Source of the DNA: Anaerolineales bacterium
GTDB lineage: Bacteria > Chloroflexota > Anaerolineae > Anaerolineales > VGOW01
Direction of reading: 5' to 3'
NCBI GenBank assembly: GCA_919901875.1
Contig: CAKKQG010000422.1
Span: forward strand, 1 to 10,943
DNA: 10,943 nucleotides
Part shown: in pieces, positions 6,795 to 10,943 of the stretch
Numbering within the stretch: the stretch's first letter is position 1
Layout of the letters: every line of letters starts with the position of its first letter
Position numbers and translations under genes: made by a program
The notes under the pieces: generated by a model
Told to the model about the DNA's origin: nothing
Databases searched by the model: none
The model's input: the letters and a program-made list of their open reading frames with translations, nothing else

Positions 6795-8551
6795 TGGCAC
6801 GCAAACCTAAAAAACAAACTGCTCGCTCGTGGCGCCGCGTGGATTTGCATTTGCACACGCCCGCCTCAAGCGATTATCAAGAACCCAATACAACGTGGGT
6901 TGATATTTTGCAAGCGGCCGAAGCGCGTGGTCTCGACGTCATCGGCTTCACCGATCACAACACCGTTGCCGGGTATCGCCGTATGCGCGGCGAGATCGAG
7001 CAATTTGAATTACTCGAACGCTTAGATCGCCTGCGCCCCGAAGAAAAAAAACAACTCGCCGAATACCGCCGCCTGCTCGCCAAAATTTTGGTGCTGCCCG
7101 GTTTTGAATTCACGGCGACGTTTGGTTTTCACATCATCGGACTCTTCTCGCCCGAAACTCCCATCCGCGACATCGAACATATTTTGTTGAATCTCAACGT
7201 GCCGTCCGATCAATTGGATCGCGGTTCGTCTACCGTTGGCGCAACCGCCGACGTGTTATCGGCTTACAAGATCATTGATGAGGCGGGCGGCTTGGTGATC
7301 GCCGCGCACGTCAACTCTTCCAATGGCGTCGCCATGCGCGGACTCAACTTCGGCGGGCAAACAAAAATTGCTTACACTCAAGACCCCCATTTGCACGCCC
7401 TCGAAGTGACCGACTTTGATCAAAAAGGTCGGCGCACCACCGCCAGTTTTTTCAATGGCAGCAAGCCCGAATACCCGCGTCGTATGCACTGCATTCAAGG
7501 CTCCGACGCGCACCGTTTGCGCCGCGAGTCGCGCGACACAAAAAATTTGGGTATCGGCGACCGCATCACCGAAGTGTTGATTGACGATCTCTCTTTTGAA
7601 TCACTGCACGATCTTTTTGGCGACAACGATTTTGGTCGCACTCGCCCGTATCGCGGCAGCAACGAACAAGCGTTTGATTACGTGCAGTCGGCGCGCGAAG
7701 AAGGCGCGAGCAGTGTGCAAGATTTCTACGAGAGCATGACCGAGAAGGGCGGCTTCCTCAACGATGTCCTGTGTGACGTGTGCGCCTTTGCCAACACGAA
7801 TGGCGGCACTCTTTATATTGGCGCAAGCTCCGACGTAAAACAAAATTTGGTCGGCGTGGAAAACGCTCCCGCTGCGATCGCCAAGCTGCAAAAAGAAATT
7901 GAGCGCCGCATCACGCCCGATTTCACCGTGACGCTTGACACGCAAGAGTCGCGCAGCAAAACGATCATCCGCGTCTCGATCCCGCGCGGCGACGACCCGC
8001 CTTATGCCATTGACGACAACAAAATTTACGTGCGGCAAGAATCGGAAACGTCGCTCGCCGTGCGCGATGAGATCGTGCATCTTGTTTTAAGGAGAAGTGC
8101 CGTTCCCGCGCCACAACCGATCCCTGTTGTTGCGCTCGAATCGTCCGCATCACCTGAGTCGTCGGTGACACCGCCAACGGCGACAGAAGCCGCCATCCTA
8201 CTTCCCCCGCGCACCGGCGTCGAGATCGTCTCATCCGAGAATCGTGACGGCGTTATCTATCACGTCGTGCGCGATCTACGAAACGGCAGCACCGTAAAGA
8301 ATGTGACTCGATCTTCAGCCCGCAACTTGTGGAAATACGCCATCGTCGAATCCGAATCGAACAAGTTCAACGAATCATCCGTCACTTGGTCGGGCGACAT
8401 TGGCTTGATCAAAAAATATCAAAAGATGGGCGACACGCGATTCGATCTTGTTCAGCGCACGCCCGAAGGCTTGCGCATCTACTACGGCGTGAGCGAAGAC
8501 GGCATTCACGATGAGTGGAAGAAGGTTGTGGGTACATCGGAAGAAGAATGA
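6794..8551 (+). CDS. PHP phosphoesterase - AlbA_2/Schlafen-like fusion protein
   Basis: The protein has 585 residues and three regions, and appears cytoplasmic. The PHP metallo-phosphoesterase domain (about 14-270) keeps every expected metal ligand: H19 and H21 (DLHLHT), D54 and H55 (FTDHN), E105 (GFEF), H113, H172 and D238/H240 (GSDAH). A highly charged helical insert (62-98) separates its second and third motifs. Residues about 305-434 resemble the AlbA_2 (Schlafen-type) domain, with CAFANTNGGTLYIG (330-343) and the closing strand IYVRQESET; the usual acidic E-F-K motif before it is not evident. A Pro/Ala/Ser/Thr-rich linker (435-472) leads to a C-terminal domain (474-580) that I cannot name. 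The start is GTG, overlapping the receiver stop by one base. Hydrolysis of a phosphodiester, perhaps in nucleic acid or a nucleotide, is the likely reaction; the substrate is unknown. Confidence 0.88.
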   Translation: MARKPKKQTARSWRRVDLHLHTPASSDYQEPNTTWVDILQAAEARGLDVIGFTDHNTVAGYRRMRGEIEQFELLERLDRLRPEEKKQLAEYRRLLAKILVLPGFEFTATFGFHIIGLFSPETPIRDIEHILLNLNVPSDQLDRGSSTVGATADVLSAYKIIDEAGGLVIAAHVNSSNGVAMRGLNFGGQTKIAYTQDPHLHALEVTDFDQKGRRTTASFFNGSKPEYPRRMHCIQGSDAHRLRRESRDTKNLGIGDRITEVLIDDLSFESLHDLFGDNDFGRTRPYRGSNEQAFDYVQSAREEGASSVQDFYESMTEKGGFLNDVLCDVCAFANTNGGTLYIGASSDVKQNLVGVENAPAAIAKLQKEIERRITPDFTVTLDTQESRSKTIIRVSIPRGDDPPYAIDDNKIYVRQESETSLAVRDEIVHLVLRRSAVPAPQPIPVVALESSASPESSVTPPTATEAAILLPPRTGVEIVSSENRDGVIYHVVRDLRNGSTVKNVTRSSARNLWKYAIVESESNKFNESSVTWSGDIGLIKKYQKMGDTRFDLVQRTPEGLRIYYGVSEDGIHDEWKKVVGTSEEE

Positions 8552-8639
8552 ACTCCAAACTCCAAACTTCCAATTCCAAAATTTCAAAATGTGTCGGGCG
8601 CGAAAATGTTTGAGGTTTGGAGTTTGAGGTTTGGAGTTT
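8551..8639. repeat. Convergent heptad-repeat hairpin between the PHP gene and mogA
   Basis: The left arm has heptads AACTCCA (8551-8557), AACTCCA (8558-8564) and AACTTCC (8565-8571), then a degenerate copy. The right arm is an exact tandem of the 14-mer GAGGTTTGGAGTTT (8612-8625 and 8626-8639), that is, heptads on the opposite strand. AACTCCAAAC (8551-8560) pairs perfectly with GTTTGGAGTT (8629-8638), and seven T's end the arm (8637-8643). It could therefore also work as a terminator for the PHP operon. It begins at the last base of the PHP stop codon. Confidence 0.85.
8633..8636 (+). promoter_or_regulatory. mogA Shine-Dalgarno supplied by the repeat
   Basis: GGAG at 8633-8636 is 7 nt from the mogA ATG at 8644 and belongs to the last copy of the repeat arm. 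In the folded hairpin it is base-paired, so hairpin formation would block initiation. This site decides the start: ATG 8644 rather than the in-frame TTG at 8617, which lies inside the repeat. Confidence 0.6.
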
Positions 8640-8643
8640 TTTT

Positions 8644-9144
8644 ATGCGCGTTGCAATTCTCACTATCTCTGATCGTTCCTCACGCGGCGAGCGCCCCGAC
8701 GAAGGCGGACCCCTCATCGCCCAGATCATCCGCGAAACGTTAAAGTGGGATTGCTCACTTACCCAAATCGTCCCCGATGATCTCGATCAGATTCGTGATG
8801 TGTTAGTTGAATGGTGCGATTCGAATCGCGCTGATCTAATTCTCACCACCGGCGGCACAGGCTTTGCCCCGCGCGACGTCACGCCCGAAGCGACTCGCTC
8901 CGTGATCGAGCGCGAAGCTCCCGGCATCCCCGAGGCCTTGCGCTCGGCAAGTTTAAGAATCACTCAACACGCCATGTTGAGTCGTGCAGTCGCTGGAATT
9001 CGTAAGCAAACTTTAATCATCAATCTCCCCGGCAACCCTAAAGCCGTGCGCGAAAATCTTGATGTATTGATTCCGATCTTGCCTCATGCATTGGGTTTGT
9101 TAAAAGGCGAAGCGCAAACAGAGAGTGAGCATAGAACAGTGTAA
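8644..9144 (+). CDS. mogA: Molybdopterin adenylyltransferase, MogA/MoaB family
   Basis: The product has 166 residues and is a complete MogA/MoaB fold. It would adenylylate molybdopterin in preparation for molybdenum insertion, in the cytoplasm. Visible motifs are ISDRSSRGERPDEGG (8-22), LTTGGTG (67-73), the catalytic-region RDVTPEAT with D78 and E82, SRAVAGIRKQTLI (113-125) and NLPGNPKAVREN (127-138). The RDVTPEAT and IRKQTLIxNLPG segments favour MogA over MoaB, although the length (166) is closer to MoaB. The ATG at 8644 is chosen because the protein then begins MRVAILTISD and has GGAG 7 nt upstream; extending to TTG 8617 would add only repeat-encoded residues. No other cofactor-synthesis gene is in the window. 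The toxin-antitoxin-like pair starts 9 nt after its stop. Confidence 0.9.
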   Translation: MRVAILTISDRSSRGERPDEGGPLIAQIIRETLKWDCSLTQIVPDDLDQIRDVLVEWCDSNRADLILTTGGTGFAPRDVTPEATRSVIEREAPGIPEALRSASLRITQHAMLSRAVAGIRKQTLIINLPGNPKAVRENLDVLIPILPHALGLLKGEAQTESEHRTV

Positions 9145-9147
9145 AAT
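9142..9147 (+). promoter_or_regulatory. Possible -10 box for a leaderless antitoxin transcript
   Basis: TAAAAT overlaps the mogA stop codon and ends 6 nt before the ATG at 9154, which is about where a transcript would start. That ATG has no visible Shine-Dalgarno, which fits a leaderless message. No good -35 is visible, so this is weak. Confidence 0.25.
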
Positions 9148-9153
9148 AATCAT

Positions 9154-9480
9154 ATGACAACATTATCTCTGCCCCTCGATTTTAAACGGTTGGAACAACT
9201 CTATGCAGCTGGCTTGCAGGATAACTTTTTGGAGAATGCCCTGCGTAAACTTGTTGCGCGCCAAGTCGAGCGCGACGAAGCAGACCTCGCACAATTAAAC
9301 GGGTGGTTGGCAAATTACGAATTAAAATACTCTATGAAGTCACAAGAGTTTTGGGATAAATACAAAGCGGGGAACATGGCAGATACAGCAGACTTTATGG
9401 AATGGAATGCGCTATTCAAATCAAGGCTGCGCTTGTTGGATCGCTTGAAAATTTTGAAGGGGGAAAGCCTTCATGCCTGA
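9154..9480 (+). CDS. Probable antitoxin partner of a TumE-family toxin
   Basis: The product has 108 residues and is predicted mainly helical and soluble. It contains the pattern YELKYSMKSQEFWDKYKAG (55-73) followed by DTADFMEWNALFK (77-89). I recognise this layout (an aromatic Y-x-M-S-x-x-x-F, then a G, then an acidic D-F-x-E-W) from small proteins encoded directly before DUF6516/TumE-like genes. No named DNA-binding motif is evident. Its last 8 bases overlap the start of the next gene, as is usual for antitoxin-toxin pairs. The antitoxin role rests on gene order and the partner's family, not on direct evidence. The two genes look richer in A+T than their neighbours by eye. Confidence 0.72.
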   Translation: MTTLSLPLDFKRLEQLYAAGLQDNFLENALRKLVARQVERDEADLAQLNGWLANYELKYSMKSQEFWDKYKAGNMADTADFMEWNALFKSRLRLLDRLKILKGESLHA

Positions 9481-9871
9481 TCCTGCCGAATATCTATCGG
9501 CAGTTGAACTTGCCTTCGTTGAAAGTCCTGTCATCACAAATTTCAGTGTCGTGCGCCAATGGGCGAATTCGGATGATGGATATATTCGTGTGCGAGCGAC
9601 CTTGCTCAACAATAACTTTTTAGAAGCGGCTGAGTATTTTGTGCAGGAGGACGAAGAGATCGCAACAGTTGATTACCGTTACCATTGGGCAGCTCCCGAT
9701 AAACAACAATTACGCCGTCGGTGGGACAACACTCCTGATCATCCTGAACTTCCCAATTTCCCGCATCACTGTCATATTGAAAGTGAAACGAACGTTGTTT
9801 CGTCAGAAGCGATGAATATGCTGCAATTATTGAAAGTGTTGCAAAACCTTATCGCACCTGAGAAGAAATAG
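9473..9871 (+). CDS. TumE-family (DUF6516) putative toxin
   Basis: The product has 132 residues and is soluble. The family hallmarks are an N-terminal YLSAVELAF helix (7-15), a central strand region ending DYRYHW (67-72), and the strongly conserved block RRWDNTPDHPELPNFPHHCH (82-101) with its His-rich end, followed by a C-terminal helix (111-127). Proteins of this type are annotated as the toxin of TumE-type toxin-antitoxin modules; the H99-H101 cluster and D85 could form an active site, but this is inference. Translation starts at ATG 9473, overlapping the upstream gene by 8 nt, with a strong AAGGGGG Shine-Dalgarno (9457-9463). No clear terminator follows; there is only a run of eight T's at 9882-9889 with a 5-bp flanking match. 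Confidence 0.82.
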   Translation: MPDPAEYLSAVELAFVESPVITNFSVVRQWANSDDGYIRVRATLLNNNFLEAAEYFVQEDEEIATVDYRYHWAAPDKQQLRRRWDNTPDHPELPNFPHHCHIESETNVVSSEAMNMLQLLKVLQNLIAPEKK

Positions 9872-9915
9872 GCAAGCGCAATTTTTTTTCTATTGCTAAT
9901 CTCTAATTTTCAACC

Positions 9916-10943
9916 GTGTCCTCCAACCTCCAACCTCCAACTTCCAATTTCCAAAAAGACCTCCTCGCCCTCATCCTCATACTTCTAGTCGCTCTCGCCT
10001 TCACCTGGCCCATCTTCACGCCTAACTACATCATCCCTCAAGGCGGCGGCGATCTTGTTTCGTTTCTCTGGCCCAACTATCGTTATGCCGCTCAACATCT
10101 CAATCTCCAATCTCTCATTTCTAACCCTCAATCCCTAATCCCTAATCTCCAATCTCTCCTCTGGAATCCCACCCTCTACTCCGGCACTCCCTTCATCGCC
10201 GACAACCAAAACGGATTTTTCTATCCGCCTAATTTCCTTTTGTTCCTTTTGTTTCCCGATCTCCCCTATCGCGCGATGGAGATTCTCGTTGCCTTCCATT
10301 TGTTTTTAGCTGGCGCGGGAATGTATCTCCTCATGAAATACGAGCTCGAAAATTTTGGAATTTGGAATTTGGAGTTTGGTCTTTTCCCCGCCCTCGCCTA
10401 CATGGCATCCGACATCTTCATCATTCACCTCGGCAACCTCAATACCATCACTGCGCCCGCCTATCTGCCCCTCATCTTTCTCGGATTGCGACAAGCACTC
10501 AAGCCATCCACTAATCTCCAATCTCCAATCTCCAATCTCCAATGGGCAACACTTTCTGGCCTGATGCTTGGTCTTTCGGTGTTAGCTGGTCAAGCGCAAA
10601 TGGTTTACATCGTCGCCTTCCTCTGCGGCATCTACGGTTGCTACGAGTTAATTATTCAACGCCACCCTCGCCTCATCCTTCTCGGATCGATCACGATCAT
10701 CGTCGCGCTCGGACTCTCCGCCATTGCCTTATTGCCTACACTCGAACTTGTGAGTCTCACTGCACGCACCGCGCTCAGTTACGCCGAAGCCTCGCGTTAC
10801 AGTTTGCATCCGCTCGCCTTCTCCGCCTTTCTCAATCCAAATGTGTTAGGTCGCGGCGCGCGCGATTTCTGGCTTCCCATTGATCGCGCCGAGATCGGTT
10901 ATCTGGGCGTGACGACTCTTGCCCTCGTCGGTCTCGCCCGCAA
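9916..10943 (+). CDS. YfhO-family multi-spanning membrane protein, N-terminal part (partial at the right edge)
   Basis: An open frame runs from GTG 9916 to the window end (342 full codons visible). A hydrophobic helix near 16-35 is followed by an extracytoplasmic-type loop with G45-D46 and then N84-P85-TLYSGTPFIADNQNG, and then several hydrophobic segments; this is the layout of YfhO/GT-C-like membrane glycosyltransferases. The likely role is transfer of sugar or a related group to a cell-surface polymer, with the substrate unknown. GTG 9916 is the only credible start after the in-frame TAA at 9904-9906; the next in-frame ATG is far inside the domain. No Shine-Dalgarno is seen. Four heptad-repeat tracts lie in the frame and encode residues 2-13, 62-82, 147-155 and 199-209 without breaking it. 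Confidence 0.85.
   Translation, partial: MSSNLQPPTSNFQKDLLALILILLVALAFTWPIFTPNYIIPQGGGDLVSFLWPNYRYAAQHLNLQSLISNPQSLIPNLQSLLWNPTLYSGTPFIADNQNGFFYPPNFLLFLLFPDLPYRAMEILVAFHLFLAGAGMYLLMKYELENFGIWNLEFGLFPALAYMASDIFIIHLGNLNTITAPAYLPLIFLGLRQALKPSTNLQSPISNLQWATLSGLMLGLSVLAGQAQMVYIVAFLCGIYGCYELIIQRHPRLILLGSITIIVALGLSAIALLPTLELVSLTARTALSYAEASRYSLHPLAFSAFLNPNVLGRGARDFWLPIDRAEIGYLGVTTLALVGLAR
9921..9955. repeat. Heptad array at the 5' end of the yfhO-like gene
   Basis: CTCCAAC occurs three times (9921-9941), followed by TTCCAAT and TTCCAAA (9942-9955). It begins 3 nt after the GTG start codon and encodes residues 2-13, rich in N, Q, S and P, just before the first membrane helix. Confidence 0.85.
10099..10161. 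repeat. Degenerate heptad tract inside the yfhO-like gene
   Basis: Nine consecutive 7-mers can be read, mostly of the form YYYAATC (CTCAATC, TCCAATC, CCTAATC twice, TCCAATC and decayed copies). The 63 bases equal 21 codons (residues 62-82) and keep the frame. The decayed copies suggest an older insertion than the array at 10509-10543. Confidence 0.7.
10354..10381. repeat. Reverse-orientation heptad tract inside the yfhO-like gene
   Basis: TTTGGAA occurs twice (10354-10367), then TTTGGAG (10368-10374) and the partial copy TTTGGTC (10375-10381). It is the opposite strand of the CTCCAAA type and encodes FGIWNLEFG (residues 147-155). Confidence 0.75.
10509..10543. repeat. Perfect CTCCAAT heptad array inside the yfhO-like gene
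   Basis: Four exact copies of CTCCAAT (10516-10543) follow one variant, CACTAAT (10509-10515). Three heptads make 21 nt, so the array reads as the 7-residue unit NLQSPIS in any frame. It encodes about residues 199-209, between two hydrophobic segments. Confidence 0.9.

Noticed and set aside
8617..8643. TTG start giving a 175-residue MogA
   Set aside because: The nine extra residues are encoded by the heptad repeat, and ATG 8644 has GGAG at 7-nt spacing and matches the family N-terminus.
9878..9896. Intrinsic terminator after the toxin gene
   Set aside because: Only 5 bp could pair (GCAAT with ATTGC) and the eight T's lie in the loop, not after the stem.
10306..10542. Antisense open frame rich in I, G, D, W, R, L, E
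   Set aside because: It is the reverse reading of the heptad tracts within the yfhO-like gene; the repeat is open in all frames, so the frame is not evidence of a gene.

Overview
The window looks like a chromosomal stretch of a Chloroflexota bacterium, probably of the Anaerolineae. This is inferred from gene content and from the many 7-bp (heptad) intergenic repeats; no marker gene is present to prove it. Coding density is high, G+C is moderate, and starts are ATG or GTG, most of them with a GGAG-type ribosome binding site.

Left part (1-1675, + strand): the last 67 codons of an ABC transporter ATPase, then a membrane protein that fuses an ABC-2 type permease to a SpoIIM-like (DUF95) domain. 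A perfect 13-bp hairpin (1768-1796) ends this operon and also serves the convergent operon on the other strand. That - strand operon (3198 down to 1818) holds a single-domain, MetE-type methionine synthase resembling the folate-independent MesD group, followed by a 109-aa protein whose C-terminal half resembles a ribbon-helix-helix antitoxin. Its promoter is divergent from that of a small heat-shock protein.

Middle (3307-6291, + strand): hsp20 followed by lon, a proteostasis pair (holdase plus ATP-dependent protease). They are separated by a heptad-repeat hairpin that ends 4 nt before the annotated lon start.

Right-middle (6438-9144): after an 85-nt palindromic element come a stand-alone response-regulator receiver and, overlapping it by 1 nt, a 585-aa protein with a complete PHP metallo-phosphoesterase site, an AlbA_2/Schlafen-like domain and an unrecognised C-terminal domain. 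This receiver plus PHP-AlbA_2 pair is the best candidate for an undescribed system here. A second heptad hairpin follows, and its last arm supplies the Shine-Dalgarno sequence of mogA (molybdenum cofactor synthesis).

Right end (9154-10943): a toxin-antitoxin-like pair of the TumE (DUF6516) type, then the N-terminal 342 residues of a YfhO-family multi-spanning membrane protein running off the window. That gene carries four separate heptad tracts inside its reading frame. The heptad CTCCAAT and its variants are free of stop codons in all six frames, so they act here as hairpins, as a ribosome binding site, and as low-complexity protein loops.
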